Origin: an uncultured bacterium
GTDB lineage: Bacteria; Verrucomicrobiota; Lentisphaeria; Victivallales; UBA1829
DNA length: 64,000 nt
Direction of reading: 5' to 3'
Assembly: GCA_902774245.1 (NCBI GenBank)
Contig: CACYHQ010000001.1
Span: 100,654-164,653, forward strand
Each line of letters begins with the position of its first letter. The first letter of the stretch is position 1. This document shows positions 14,608 to 24,628 of this stretch, one piece after another. Both the position numbers and the translations under genes were made by a program. The notes under the pieces are model-generated. The model ran no database searches and was not told the origin of the DNA. It was given only the letters and a program-made list of their open reading frames with translations.

Positions 14608-17190
14608 TCAGATATTGATATAGAACTTCTGCATTTCGGGGGCGCGCTGGGCGATGTTGACGAGGTGGTCGCCGATCCGCTCAAGCTCCCAGAGCATTTC
14701 GATGAAGATCACGCTGGCGTCGACGGCGCATTCGCCCTTGTTGCGGCGTTCCACGTGGACCTGTTCATACTGCTTGGCCAGCTCATTGATCTCGCGTTCG
14801 TTGGCCTCGGCGTCGCTGGCGACGTGCGCGGCCTCCTGCTGCTGTTCGCGGGCCTGTTCGGCCATCATCGCCTTGAAGTTCTTCTCGTACTTGTGCGCAA
14901 GCTTGTTCAGCTTGCGTTCGCCCTCCAGCGCGGACCGGATGCCGACCTCGTTTTCATCCTTCTTGTGCGAGAGCGCGAGCTTGACGTTCTCCGCCTGCGA
15001 GGAAAGGAGATCCCACAGGGAATTGAGGTTGTCCTGCGCGACGTCAGAGAGCTTGGTATCGACCTTGGAAAGACGTTTCGTGAGGCGCATGATGTTGGCC
15101 GTGTGGTCGGCGATGCGCTCGGCGTCGTTGGTGCAGTGCATGAGCAGCGGGATCAGGTTGGACTGCGGATTGGACAGGTGCTGCCGCGTGATCTGCACGA
15201 GATAGTTCGTGATGTCGGACTGCATCTTGTCGACCTGCTGTTCGTCGGCTTCAAGCTGTTCGAATTCCTTTTCGTCGACGTGCGCGGCGCGGAAATGATG
15301 GTTGACCGCGCGGTCGATCATGCTCCAGGAGAGCTCGACCATCTTGCGGATCTCGATGATGGACTGTTCGATGGCCATGGCGGGCGTGCGGAGCAGCAGG
15401 GGTTCCAGCGTGCGCGTGCTGACCGGCTTGGTCTTGTCGCCGGGGATGAGCGTTTCGCAGAGGTGCGCGAACGGCTTCAGCACGGGCATGATGGCCAGGA
15501 CCGTGAGGACGTTGAAAATCGTGTGCGCCATGGCGATGTGGCGTTCCAGATTCTGCGGGACCGCGGCGAACGCGTCGCCCGGCGTGATAGCGTTCACGAT
15601 GTACAGGAAGAACGGCGTCCGTTCCGCGCCGACCGGGATGTACAGCAGCACGACCATCAGGACCGCGCCGAAGAAGTTGAAGAGGAAGTGCGCGAGCGCG
15701 GCCTGTTTCGCCACGCGGTTGGCCGTGATCGAAGCGAGACAGGCGTTGATCGTGGTGCCGATGTTCGTGCCGATCAGGAGCGGGACGGCGGTGTAGAAAT
15801 TGACGAGTCCGGCGGCGGACAGCGCGAGGATGATGCCGATGACCGCCGCGCTGGCGCTGACCAGGAAGACCGCGACCATGCCGATCCCGATCGCGCCGAG
15901 GATCGGCAGCAGCGGCATGAACCCGTCGGGTGTCTTCGGCGCGCAGTCGATCAGGGAGAAGAGGTGCAGGAACGACGGGAACGTGCCGAGGATGCTCATC
16001 TGCGTGCTCATCATGCTCATGCCGAAGAAAAGCATGCCGAACCCAAAGATGGCGTTGCCCCAACCCTGCAGGTTGCGTTTCTTGGTGAATGTCATCAGGA
16101 CGAAGCCGAGCGCCACGGCGGGCAGCGCCAGGCCGCTCAGATTGAACGAGATCAACTGCGCGGTCATGGTCGTGCCGATGTTCGCTCCGAAGATGATGCC
16201 GATCGCCTGCACCAGGTTCAGCAGACCGGCGTTGATGAAGCCGAGCACCATGATGGTCGTGGCCGCGCTGGACTGGATGACCGCGGTGACGAACGCGCCG
16301 GCGATCACGCCCAGGATCGAGTTTTTCGAGAAGAACTGGAGCACCTGCTGCATCTTTTCGCCAGCGATGTTCTGGAGGCCGCGGCTCAGACGCAGCATGC
16401 CGAAGATCAGGAACGCGATGCCGCCGACCATGCTCATGCATACAGAGAACATGTCGATGCCGAGCATGCGGGCGTCAAGCGCGCGGATGTAGATGCCGTG
16501 CGCCGGGTCGGCGACTTCGATCGAGAAATGGTATTCGCCGGTCTCGCCGCCGAGACGGACGAATGTCTGCGCCAGGCCGTTTTTGTCAGTCCTGACTTCC
16601 GGCGTGAGGACTTTCGGCTGGGATTTGCTGCGCGGCGCGGATTTGACGCTGAAATACACCGGGGCATTCTCGACGGGATTGCCGTCCGCATCGACGACCT
16701 TGATCACGAGCGGTTCGCCCATGACCTCGTTCGTCATGCCCTGCCGTTCGGCGTTTTCGATCTTCGCGCCGACGGTCATGCGGACGAGGACGGATTTGTC
16801 CGGATCGTTCAGCGGCGTGATCTTGACGTAGTTGTCGCCGACTTTATGGCCGGCCTTGATTTTCGCGCGAACCACGCCGACGACGTCGGTCTCTTCCGAT
16901 ATCTGCGTGATTTCCAGATCGGAGTCTTCGGCGGCCTCGAATTTCACCGGTTCCCCGGCCAGCAGGCGCTGCTTGCCCGAACCGGAGGAATCGTCGTCCG
17001 TCACGCCGCGCACTTCCACGCGGATATCACGCTCAAATTCCGCTCCGGGAATGGTGCTTTGATCGGTGCCGTAGATAACGTCGAGACGGCCGATCTTGTG
17101 AGAACCTTCGGATGAGCCGTCGCACGCGGAGAAAACCGCGATCAGGAGAAACGACAGCAGAAGAGAAACGATACCGGATGCAAATCTCAT
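14608..17190 (-). CDS. Na+/phosphate cotransporter with N-terminal Ig-like lipoprotein part and C-terminal PhoU domain
   Basis: An 860-residue fusion. The N-terminus is a signal sequence with a possible lipobox (FSAC, Cys23). It is followed by about 210 residues that look like one or two Ig-like or Big-type beta domains, for example GNPVENAPVYFSV and TDKNGLAQTFVRLGGETGEY. The middle carries two Na_Pi_cotrans repeats with QSSAATTIMVLGFINAG and FGANIGTTMTAQ, then LIGTNIGTTINACLA. The last 240 residues are helical and PhoU-like. NptA-PhoU fusions are common and import phosphate with sodium. The surface beta domain is the odd part. It is presumably exposed to the periplasm, and its ligand is unknown. 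The gene has its own promoter, divergent from the WecA-like gene. Confidence 0.9.
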   Translation of the reverse strand: MRFASGIVSLLLSFLLIAVFSACDGSSEGSHKIGRLDVIYGTDQSTIPGAEFERDIRVEVRGVTDDDSSGSGKQRLLAGEPVKFEAAEDSDLEITQISEETDVVGVVRAKIKAGHKVGDNYVKITPLNDPDKSVLVRMTVGAKIENAERQGMTNEVMGEPLVIKVVDADGNPVENAPVYFSVKSAPRSKSQPKVLTPEVRTDKNGLAQTFVRLGGETGEYHFSIEVADPAHGIYIRALDARMLGIDMFSVCMSMVGGIAFLIFGMLRLSRGLQNIAGEKMQQVLQFFSKNSILGVIAGAFVTAVIQSSAATTIMVLGFINAGLLNLVQAIGIIFGANIGTTMTAQLISFNLSGLALPAVALGFVLMTFTKKRNLQGWGNAIFGFGMLFFGMSMMSTQMSILGTFPSFLHLFSLIDCAPKTPDGFMPLLPILGAIGIGMVAVFLVSASAAVIGIILALSAAGLVNFYTAVPLLIGTNIGTTINACLASITANRVAKQAALAHFLFNFFGAVLMVVLLYIPVGAERTPFFLYIVNAITPGDAFAAVPQNLERHIAMAHTIFNVLTVLAIMPVLKPFAHLCETLIPGDKTKPVSTRTLEPLLLRTPAMAIEQSIIEIRKMVELSWSMIDRAVNHHFRAAHVDEKEFEQLEADEQQVDKMQSDITNYLVQITRQHLSNPQSNLIPLLMHCTNDAERIADHTANIMRLTKRLSKVDTKLSDVAQDNLNSLWDLLSSQAENVKLALSHKKDENEVGIRSALEGERKLNKLAHKYEKNFKAMMAEQAREQQQEAAHVASDAEANEREINELAKQYEQVHVERRNKGECAVDASVIFIEMLWELERIGDHLVNIAQRAPEMQKFYINI

Positions 17191-17222
17191 ATAGGACCTT
17201 CAGCTGGATTGGATTTTACAAT

Positions 17223-17251
17223 AATATATCACTCTTTATGGCAAAAATCAA
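17223..17251 (-). promoter_or_regulatory. Promoter of the NptA-like gene
   Basis: Minus-strand TTGATT (17251-17246), 17-base spacer, TATATT (17228-17223). It is divergent from the promoter at 17260-17288, with -35 boxes only eight bases apart, so one regulator could affect both. Confidence 0.7.
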
Positions 17252-17259
17252 GTAACGCC

Positions 17260-17288
17260 TTGAAAATGGAAGAAAGAAGTATTATATT
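17260..17288 (+). promoter_or_regulatory. Promoter of the WecA-like/lpxK unit
   Basis: TTGAAA at 17260-17265, 17-base spacer, TATATT at 17283-17288. The untranslated leader is about 150 bases long. Confidence 0.7.
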
Positions 17289-17442
17289 ATTCCGATTACG
17301 ATTCTTCCATCCGGCGCAGAACACTTTCCGTCCGGGACGGGAAGCGTTCTCCCGTCCGCCGGCCATGGACGCTGCACGATGCAAACGACTTTTTTGAACA
17401 TCGTGTCGCAAACCATATTGAATCGAAGGAAATGTCCGTGTT

Positions 17443-19521
17443 ATGGAAACACTGAAACATTTGATAGCCAACTCCATCTATCCTCTGGCGGCATTCGCTG
17501 TCTCCCTGATCCTGACCCGCGTCTGTATCACGGTCCTGCCGCACCTCGGATACATGGACATACCGAGAGGCAGGCATATCCACAGGAAACCTGTTCCACG
17601 CGCAGGCGGCATCGGCATTGTCCTGGCGTTCTGGTTCTCCATCATGCTTTACGCGGCGAAACTCTGCGGCGGAGACTTCTCGAAACTCGCAGATCAGAAT
17701 GTCGGTCAGTTTCTGATCGCTCTGGGCGGCGCGTTCGTCATCCTCTTTTTCACGGGACTGTACGACGACCGGTTCGACATGCCGAACGCGATCAAGCTTC
17801 TGCTCCACATCGCAGCAGGCGCCACATTGTATTTTTTGGGCGGCGGCATCCGCACGATTTTCGACTATACACTCCCGTGGTATTTCGCACTGGCCGTAAC
17901 AATATGCTGGACGGTCGGCATCGTGAACGCGTTCAACCTGATCGACGGACTGGACGGACTCGCAGCCGGCCTGGCGTCCATTTCCTCCATCTGCATCGCT
18001 GCGTGGATTCTGATCAGCGGAGAAAACCTGCCCATGGTGATCCTCCTCTTCACGTTCTGCGGGGCCTGCCTCGGATTCCTGATCTTCAACTTTTCTCCCG
18101 CGCGCATCTTCATGGGCGACACGGGCAGCATGTTCCTCGGCCTCTTCTTCGCCATGACAAGCATGGACCAGTGTTCGCGCCCTGCCGTCACGGTCGCCGC
18201 CCTGCTGGTGCCGCTGGTCGCCATCGGCGTGCCGATCTTCGACGTGATCCTCGCCATTTGGCGGCGAAGCGCAAGGCGGTTCGGTGTCCATATGCTGAAG
18301 GAAAATATCGACAACGTCGAAGTCGTAACCGAGCTGGAACACGGCATCGATTCGACCGGGCGGATCGAGCTCAAGTCCGCGATCAGGAATGAAAACGGCG
18401 TTATGGACCCGGACCAGGACCATCTGCACCACAGGCTTCTGCGTGAATCCCACAACAGGACCAGCCATGCCGTTCTGCTGATGTACGCGATCTCCGTCGT
18501 ATTCTCGCTTGGAGCCATCGCTCTGACGTTCATCGGGCGCAGCATGCCCGCGCTCGCGTTCCTGCTTGTCATCATCGGCGTGTTCTTCTCGCTCCGCCTC
18601 GCGAACATCGAACTTCTGGCATCCATGAGTGTGGTGGCGCAGGGCGTCCGTTTCCCGCGCAAATCCTTTATCCTTACCGCCGCGCATCCGCTGATCGACT
18701 TTCTCATGGTGGCGGCATCGTTCTTCCTGATCTATTCGCTCCTGCAGAGGCCGGTCCGGGCCGCATACAATTTCTATCTCTTCCTCATCATGGTCGTGCC
18801 GTATTTCCTGGTCCTGATCCTCTCCGGCATTTACCGTACATATTGGCTCCGTGCCGGCATCGAACGCTATTTCCGCCTGATGAAGCTCCTCTTCCTTGCC
18901 GCTTGCATTTCCTTCATACTTTTGAACATTTCGGCAATGAACGGCTGGGTTCTTGCCGGGCTCTCAAAACGCATGGTGGTGATCATTTTCCTGCTTCAGA
19001 CGGCTTTCTCGTTCGCATCCATCATCACGGAGCGCTTCCTGCTCCACTTCTTCGAATCCTTCGCCATCCGGTCCTACTACCTGAAAAACTCCCCGGAGGC
19101 CAACCACCACAACACCGTCATCTACGGCGGCGGTCTGGGCTGCCGCATGTACATCAGCAACCTGTACAGCAGCCACCACCTTTCCTGCCCGTTTCACATC
19201 CTCGGCATCGTGGACGAGGATCCGTCGCTCCAGAAACTGAACGTCTACGGGTTCCGCGTGCTCGGCACCAGCGACGATCTGGAGGCGCTGTACAAGAAGA
19301 CCCCTTTCGACACCATTGTGCTCACCACTGTCAATATTTCTAATGAATTCATTGACAATATCCGTACGTTCGCCCGAAAGCACAATGTCCGGGTGACGAT
19401 GTTCCTGTCTCAGGAATATCCCGCCGATCCGGACTTTTTTAAAGTGCTGCAGAGCAAGGCAATCAATCCCATCGAAGAGGAAGGACCGGAGGATCAGGAC
19501 GATCCCGGACTCGGATTATGA
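17443..19521 (+). CDS. WecA/TagO-type sugar-1-phosphate transferase fused to a CapD-like N-terminal module
   Basis: A 692-residue fusion. Residues 1 to about 380 are a polytopic polyprenyl-phosphate sugar-1-phosphate transferase of the WecA/MraY family. It has HIHRKPVPRAGG near the start, the DDRFDMPNA aspartates, NLIDGLDGLAAGL and MGDTGSMFLG. Such enzymes load HexNAc-1-P onto undecaprenyl phosphate to start O-antigen or capsule synthesis. The second half has about four more membrane segments and then a Rossmann-like domain (VIYGGGLGCRMYISNL, GIVDEDPSL). This resembles the N-terminal CoA_binding_3 part of CapD/WbpM epimerases without the catalytic epimerase domain. A ribosome site (AAGGA) precedes the ATG. 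It overlaps lpxK by four bases. Confidence 0.9.
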   Translation: METLKHLIANSIYPLAAFAVSLILTRVCITVLPHLGYMDIPRGRHIHRKPVPRAGGIGIVLAFWFSIMLYAAKLCGGDFSKLADQNVGQFLIALGGAFVILFFTGLYDDRFDMPNAIKLLLHIAAGATLYFLGGGIRTIFDYTLPWYFALAVTICWTVGIVNAFNLIDGLDGLAAGLASISSICIAAWILISGENLPMVILLFTFCGACLGFLIFNFSPARIFMGDTGSMFLGLFFAMTSMDQCSRPAVTVAALLVPLVAIGVPIFDVILAIWRRSARRFGVHMLKENIDNVEVVTELEHGIDSTGRIELKSAIRNENGVMDPDQDHLHHRLLRESHNRTSHAVLLMYAISVVFSLGAIALTFIGRSMPALAFLLVIIGVFFSLRLANIELLASMSVVAQGVRFPRKSFILTAAHPLIDFLMVAASFFLIYSLLQRPVRAAYNFYLFLIMVVPYFLVLILSGIYRTYWLRAGIERYFRLMKLLFLAACISFILLNISAMNGWVLAGLSKRMVVIIFLLQTAFSFASIITERFLLHFFESFAIRSYYLKNSPEANHHNTVIYGGGLGCRMYISNLYSSHHLSCPFHILGIVDEDPSLQKLNVYGFRVLGTSDDLEALYKKTPFDTIVLTTVNISNEFIDNIRTFARKHNVRVTMFLSQEYPADPDFFKVLQSKAINPIEEEGPEDQDDPGLGL

Positions 19522-20693
19522 CATTTCACGAAATCGGAGAAAATCTGGAGCAGTATTTCATTGAGATCATCCAGGAGAAACGACGCGGCTCATTCGACCG
19601 TGTCACCTACGGTTTTCTGTTCATGGCCTCGCGGTTCTACCGCCGCGCCGTCCAGTTCCGCCTTTGGCTCTACGAAAACCGCGTGATACGCAACCACTCC
19701 ATCGGCTGCCTGGTGGTCAGCATCGGCAACCTCACGTGCGGCGGCACGGGCAAGACCCCGGTCGTCGAGATCTTCGCAAAGACGCTGAGCAGAAAAGGCC
19801 GCCGCGTCGCCGTCCTGAGCCGCGGCTACCGCAGCCGCGACAACCGCTCGTTCCTGGAAAAACTCCGCGGCAAATTCTCCTCGCGCCGCATGGTCATCCC
19901 GCCGCGTGTCGTTTCCAACGGCAAAGACCTGCTCCTGAACTCGCTTTCCGCGGGCGACGAGCCGTACATGCTCGCGACAAACCTGAAGGACGTGGTCGTG
20001 CTGGTCGACAAGGACCGCGTGAAATCCGGCCTCTACGCCATCGAGGAATACCACACCGACACGCTCATCCTCGACGACGGGTTCCAGTACCTCGGGTTGC
20101 GTCCGCACCTGAATATCCTGCTCGTCGATTCCACCTGCCCGTTCGGAAACCACCACGTCCTGCCTCGCGGGCTTCTCCGCGAACCGATCAAGAACATCCG
20201 CCGCGCCGACTACATCTTCCTCACGAAATCCGACGCCTCGCCGCGTCTGCGCCACCTGAAGGACTTCATGCGCCGCCACAACCGCCGCGCCGAGATCATC
20301 GAATGCTGCCACCGCCCGAAATACCTGGAGGACGTGTTCGACCGCGGAATCCGGTTCCCTCTCACCATGCTCAACGGGCTGAAGATCGCATCGATCTCCG
20401 CCATCGCGAATCCCGCCAGCTTCAACGCCTTCCTGACCCAGCATGGCGGCAAGATCGTGCTCGAACGCCATTTCGCCGACCATCACCGATACAGCCAGCA
20501 GGAGATGATCGACTTCGTGAACAGCGCCAAGGCCGCCGGAGCCGAGTACATCCTGACCACGGAAAAGGACGCCGTCCGCATGCCGCGCCTCGACCGACGC
20601 GACCTCCCGTTCCTCTTCCTCCGCATTGAGATCGACATCCTCAGCGGCCAGGAAAACTTCGACCAGTGCATCACGCGCATCTGCTTCCTGTGA
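19518..20693 (+). CDS. lpxK: Tetraacyldisaccharide 4'-kinase
   Basis: A 391-residue LpxK, which phosphorylates the 4' position of the lipid A disaccharide at the inner membrane. An amphipathic N-terminus with [15 protein letters not shown] is followed by a Walker A motif, GGTGKTP (about residues 75-81). [25 protein letters not shown] and a late HHRYSQQEM segment are all typical. The start overlaps the WecA-like gene (ATGA), so the two are translationally coupled and link lipid A completion with surface polysaccharide initiation. It is somewhat longer than E. coli LpxK (328), mainly through loops such as [16 protein letters not shown]. Confidence 0.95.
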   Translation: MTFHEIGENLEQYFIEIIQEKRRGSFDRVTYGFLFMASRFYRRAVQFRLWLYENRVIRNHSIGCLVVSIGNLTCGGTGKTPVVEIFAKTLSRKGRRVAVLSRGYRSRDNRSFLEKLRGKFSSRRMVIPPRVVSNGKDLLLNSLSAGDEPYMLATNLKDVVVLVDKDRVKSGLYAIEEYHTDTLILDDGFQYLGLRPHLNILLVDSTCPFGNHHVLPRGLLREPIKNIRRADYIFLTKSDASPRLRHLKDFMRRHNRRAEIIECCHRPKYLEDVFDRGIRFPLTMLNGLKIASISAIANPASFNAFLTQHGGKIVLERHFADHHRYSQQEMIDFVNSAKAAGAEYILTTEKDAVRMPRLDRRDLPFLFLRIEIDILSGQENFDQCITRICFL

Positions 20694-20778
20694 GCGGGAC
20701 GCAGCCGCAACAGAAAACTCCGGAAAAGCAAAAAACTGTTTTTCCGGCGCTTTCTTATACTTTCTATAAAGAAATTGC

Positions 20779-20806
20779 TTGATTTTTTAGGAAAAACCTG
20801 TATATT
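20779..20806 (+). promoter_or_regulatory. Promoter of ppdK
   Basis: TTGATT at 20779-20784, 16-base spacer, TATATT at 20801-20806, with TG directly before the -10. The gap 20694-20881 holds nothing else I can support. Confidence 0.7.
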
Positions 20807-20881
20807 AAATGGTTATTCTCCACTATCGACATAAAAAACACGCTAGAAAAAACGCAAAACAACTGCTAGAAAGGATTTCGC

Positions 20882-23638
20882 ATGAAGAAATCTTCCGCGA
20901 AAAAGTACGTCTACCTGTTCGGAAAAGGCATGAGCGACGGCGACGCTTCCATGAATGAACTGCTCGGCGGCAAAGGCGCCAATCTCGCCGAAATGGCAAA
21001 ACTCGGTCTTCCCGTTCCCGCCGGATTCACCATTACCACCGAATGCTGCGTCGATTATTTCGCGAACGGACAGAAGAATCCCGCCGGCCTCGACGCCCAG
21101 GTCAAGACTGCTCTCGCACAGGTCGAAAAAGTCATGAAGATGAAGTACGGCGACAAGGACAATCCTCTGCTCGTCTCCTGCCGTTCCGGCGCACGCAAGT
21201 CCATGCCCGGCATGATGGAGACCGTCCTGAACGTCGGTCTCGCCACCAGCACGATCCCCGGCCTCGTGAAGCGCACGGGCGGCAATGAACGCTTCGTCTA
21301 CGACGCCTACCGCCGCCTCATCATGATGTACTCCGACGTCGTCATGGAAAAGGCCGAAGGCATCGAACCCGCCGAAGGCTGCGCCATCCGCAAGCAGCTC
21401 GACGCCATGCTCGACGACCTGAAGAAGGCGAAAGGCTACAATAGCGACACCGACCTCTCCGTCGCCGACCTGAAGAAACTCTGCAAGGATTTCAAAGACC
21501 GCATCAAGAAAGTCCTCAAGCGCGAATTCCCCGACGATCCCATGCTTCAGCTCCAGGGCGCGATCGGCGCAGTCTTCAAGAGTTGGAACGGCAAGAAGGC
21601 CGTCTCCTACCGCCGCATCGAGGGCATTCCGGACGACTGGGGCACCGCCGTCAACGTCCAGAGCATGGTCTTCGGCAACATGGGCGAAACCTCCGCCACC
21701 GGCGTTGCGTTCACCCGTGACCCCGCCACCGGCGACAACAAGTTCTACGGAGAATGGCTCATCAACGCCCAGGGCGAAGACGTCGTCGCCGGCACCCGCA
21801 CCCCGTTCCCGCTGAACGACGAGACCAAGAACGAACAGAACAAGCACCTGACCTCCATGCAGGAAATGCTCCCGAAGACCTACAAGGAACTCGTCGGCAT
21901 CCGCAACAAACTTGAGCACCACTACCACGACATGCTCGACATCGAGTTCACCATCCAGGACAAGCAGCTCTTCATGCTCCAGTGCCGCGTCGGCAAACGC
22001 ACCGGCACCGCCGCCCTGAATATGGCAATGGACATGCTCAAGGAAAAGCTTATCGACGAGAAGACCGCCGTCATGCGCGTCGCCCCGTCCCAGCTCGACG
22101 AACTCCTTCACCCGATCCTCGACCAGAAGGCCGAAAAGGCCGCCAAGGTCATCGTGAAGGGCCTCCCCGCCGGTCCCGGCGGCGCGGTCGGCCGCATCGT
22201 CTTCAACTCCGAGGACGCAATGGCGTGCCACAGGAAGAAAGTCGCCTGCATCATGGTCCGTGAAGAGACCAATCCGGAAGACGTCGACGGCATGCGCGCC
22301 GCCACCGGCATCCTGACCGCCCGCGGCGGCATGACCAGCCACGCGGCCCTCGTCTGCCGCGGCTGGGGCAAGTGCTGCATCGTCGGCGCCGCCGACATCC
22401 AGGTCGACGAAGTCAAGAAGACCCTCAAGATCGGCAAGCAGACGTTCAAGGAAGGCGACATGCTCAGTCTGAACGGCACCCGCGGCTATGTGTACGCCGG
22501 CGCGCTGAAGACCGTCGATTCCAGCGAGAATGAACAGCTCAAGAAGTTCATGAAGCTCGTCGACAAGTTCAAAAAGCTCGGCGTCCGCGCCAATGCCGAC
22601 ACCGCCGAAGACGCCGCCAAGGCCCGTGCATTCGGAGCCGAGGGCATCGGCCTCTTCCGTACCGAACACATGTTCTACGGCGGCAACGAGAAACCGCTCT
22701 TCGCCCTCCGCAAGATGATCCTCAGCAGCACCGCCGAGGAACGCGTCAAAGCGCTCAACGAGCTCTTCCCCTACGTCAAGAAGGACATCCTCGCCACCTT
22801 GAAGGCCATGGAAGGCCTCCCGGTGACCGTCCGCTTCCTTGATCCGCCTCTGCACGAGTTCGTGCCGCACACGAAGGAACAGCAACTTGACCTCGCCAAG
22901 TCCATCGGCATCTCCCTCGCCGAGTTCCAGAAGCGCGCCGACGCCCTGAAGGAAAGCAACCCGATGATGGGTCACCGCGGCGTCCGCCTCGGCGTCACCT
23001 ATCCCGAAATCACCGCCATGCAGGCGCGCGCCATCTTCGAGGCCGCCTCCGAGATCATGCTCAAGGACAAGAAGCCCTGCCACATTGAGATGATGATCCC
23101 CGTGACCTGCGATCCGGACGAACTCAAGGACCAGAAGAAGGTCATCGCAAAGGTCGCCGAGGAAGTCGCGAAGAAGAACAAGATCAAAAAGTTCGACTAC
23201 ATGGTCGGCACTATGATCGAGATCCCGCGCGCCGCCATCCTCGCCGGCAAGATGGCTGAGGAAGCCGAATTCTTCTCCTTCGGCACCAACGACCTCACCC
23301 AGATGACGTTCGGATTCTCCCGCGACGACATCGGCAGCTTCATCAACGAATACCTCGACAAGGACATCCTCGCCGCCGATCCCTTCCAGACCATCGATCA
23401 GGAAGGCGTCGGCTGGATGATCCGTCACGCAGTCGAGGCCGGACGCGCCACGCGCAAGAACCTGAAGGCCGGCATCTGCGGCGAACAGGGCGGCGAACCG
23501 AAGTCCGTGGAATTCTGCCACGAAGTCGGTCTCTCCTACGTCTCCTGCAGCGCCTACCGCGTGCCCATCGCACGTCTGGCCGCCGCGCAGGCCGCCATCA
23601 AGTCCGAGCAGGCCGCAAAGAAGGCGAAACGGAAATAA
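20882..23638 (+). CDS. ppdK: Pyruvate, phosphate dikinase
   Basis: A 918-residue PPDK, which interconverts pyruvate, ATP and phosphate with PEP, AMP and pyrophosphate. In anaerobes it serves glycolysis with pyrophosphate or gluconeogenesis. The ATP-grasp domain begins GGKGANLAEMAKLGLPVP, with GNMGETSATGVAFTRDPATG further on. The swivelling phosphohistidine is His487 in GGMTSHAAL. The PEP-binding TIM barrel follows with GIGLFRTEHMF and ends with GICGEQGGEP, which holds the catalytic cysteine. It is slightly longer than the Clostridium enzyme (874). AAAGGA precedes the ATG. Codon usage is strongly biased (few rare codons), which suggests high expression. Confidence 0.97.
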   Translation: MKKSSAKKYVYLFGKGMSDGDASMNELLGGKGANLAEMAKLGLPVPAGFTITTECCVDYFANGQKNPAGLDAQVKTALAQVEKVMKMKYGDKDNPLLVSCRSGARKSMPGMMETVLNVGLATSTIPGLVKRTGGNERFVYDAYRRLIMMYSDVVMEKAEGIEPAEGCAIRKQLDAMLDDLKKAKGYNSDTDLSVADLKKLCKDFKDRIKKVLKREFPDDPMLQLQGAIGAVFKSWNGKKAVSYRRIEGIPDDWGTAVNVQSMVFGNMGETSATGVAFTRDPATGDNKFYGEWLINAQGEDVVAGTRTPFPLNDETKNEQNKHLTSMQEMLPKTYKELVGIRNKLEHHYHDMLDIEFTIQDKQLFMLQCRVGKRTGTAALNMAMDMLKEKLIDEKTAVMRVAPSQLDELLHPILDQKAEKAAKVIVKGLPAGPGGAVGRIVFNSEDAMACHRKKVACIMVREETNPEDVDGMRAATGILTARGGMTSHAALVCRGWGKCCIVGAADIQVDEVKKTLKIGKQTFKEGDMLSLNGTRGYVYAGALKTVDSSENEQLKKFMKLVDKFKKLGVRANADTAEDAAKARAFGAEGIGLFRTEHMFYGGNEKPLFALRKMILSSTAEERVKALNELFPYVKKDILATLKAMEGLPVTVRFLDPPLHEFVPHTKEQQLDLAKSIGISLAEFQKRADALKESNPMMGHRGVRLGVTYPEITAMQARAIFEAASEIMLKDKKPCHIEMMIPVTCDPDELKDQKKVIAKVAEEVAKKNKIKKFDYMVGTMIEIPRAAILAGKMAEEAEFFSFGTNDLTQMTFGFSRDDIGSFINEYLDKDILAADPFQTIDQEGVGWMIRHAVEAGRATRKNLKAGICGEQGGEPKSVEFCHEVGLSYVSCSAYRVPIARLAAAQAAIKSEQAAKKAKRK

Positions 23639-23659
23639 TCCGTTTTCCGGCTGACACAC

Positions 23660-23690
23660 CGGGGTGTCCGTTCATCGGGCACCCCGATTT
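23660..23690 (+). terminator. Probable terminator after ppdK
   Basis: A 7-bp GC stem (23660-23666 with 23680-23686) is followed by a short, imperfect T run. Confidence 0.5.
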
Positions 23691-23737
23691 CATCTCAGCA
23701 CCTCCCCTGAATATCAAATCATAAACAATCTCATTTC

Positions 23738-24628
23738 ATGCAGTTCTCCGGCCATCCTGTTTCCTTCTTCTATCCCTGGCGTTTCGTCTCCCGCGAACTC
23801 TATCGGTCCGTCATGGTCGATTTCCGCGACCACAGCGCGGACCGCCTCGTGATCGTGCAGGAATGGATGGAGCGCATCCTCAATGACCACGTGTTTTATC
23901 TGGATCTGCTGGAGATGGTCCGCGACGCGGGCATGAAGCTGTTCGAGGTGCACGCGCCGAACGGACCGCACTGGGATCTTTCGTGCGTGTTCGAGGGGCG
24001 GCGCGGCCCGATGATCGAAGGGCATAAGCGCGCGTTGTGCTACGCCGCGGAGACCGGATGCCGCACGTACACGATCCACATCGGCGCTGGCCAGTACAAC
24101 CGGTTCCGCATGCCGATCCCGAAACTCCGCGAGGCCGCGCTCCGCATCCTCGACGAGCTCGTCCCGCACGCGGAAAAACTCGGCGTCGTGATCGCAGTGG
24201 AGAACAGTTTCGAGCCGCCGAACACGCCCGACGAAGTGCTGTTCCTGCTGGAGCATTTCAACTCGCCCGCGCTCGGGTGCTGCTACGACGCCGGACACGC
24301 GAACGTCATGGCGCCCGCCCCCGGCAAACGTCAGGAGCTGTACTGCGCCGTCATGAAGGAGATCTGGGACGGCAACGTGGTCGAGTACCCGGACGCGCTT
24401 GGCAAGCTCGCGCCGCACGTCGTGACCGCGCATCTGCACGACAACGACGGCTACCGCGACGCCCACGCCCTGCCCGGCTCAGGCTCGGTCGACTGGTCCG
24501 TCATCCTCGCCAAACTCGCCGCCTGCCCGCGCCTCATCTCCGTTCAGTCGGAGGTGCATTGCGACCGCGGGGAAAACGAGGTCACGCCCGGCCGCATCTG
24601 CCGGAAATTCGCGGAACTTTTCGCCTGA
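23738..24628 (+). CDS. Sugar phosphate isomerase/epimerase-like TIM barrel protein
   Basis: A 296-residue AP-endonuclease-2/xylose-isomerase-like barrel. Metal-site segments typical of the family are TIHIGAG, a glutamate in VIAVENSF, the CYDAGHANV strand, TAHLHDNDG and a final glutamate in SVQSEVH. The C-terminal part matches enzymes that isomerise or epimerise keto sugars or inositols, and cannot be refined further. No ribosome site is obvious before the ATG at 23738. It follows ppdK after a probable terminator and has no clear partner gene. Confidence 0.85.
   Translation: MQFSGHPVSFFYPWRFVSRELYRSVMVDFRDHSADRLVIVQEWMERILNDHVFYLDLLEMVRDAGMKLFEVHAPNGPHWDLSCVFEGRRGPMIEGHKRALCYAAETGCRTYTIHIGAGQYNRFRMPIPKLREAALRILDELVPHAEKLGVVIAVENSFEPPNTPDEVLFLLEHFNSPALGCCYDAGHANVMAPAPGKRQELYCAVMKEIWDGNVVEYPDALGKLAPHVVTAHLHDNDGYRDAHALPGSGSVDWSVILAKLAACPRLISVQSEVHCDRGENEVTPGRICRKFAELFA

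Noticed and set aside
14665..17115. 816-codon open frame on the plus strand
   Set aside because: It is antisense to the NptA fusion and rich in Asp/Arg/His with no recognisable domain.
20843..23659. 938-codon open frame on the minus strand
   Set aside because: It is a mirror frame of ppdK, which matches its family end to end.
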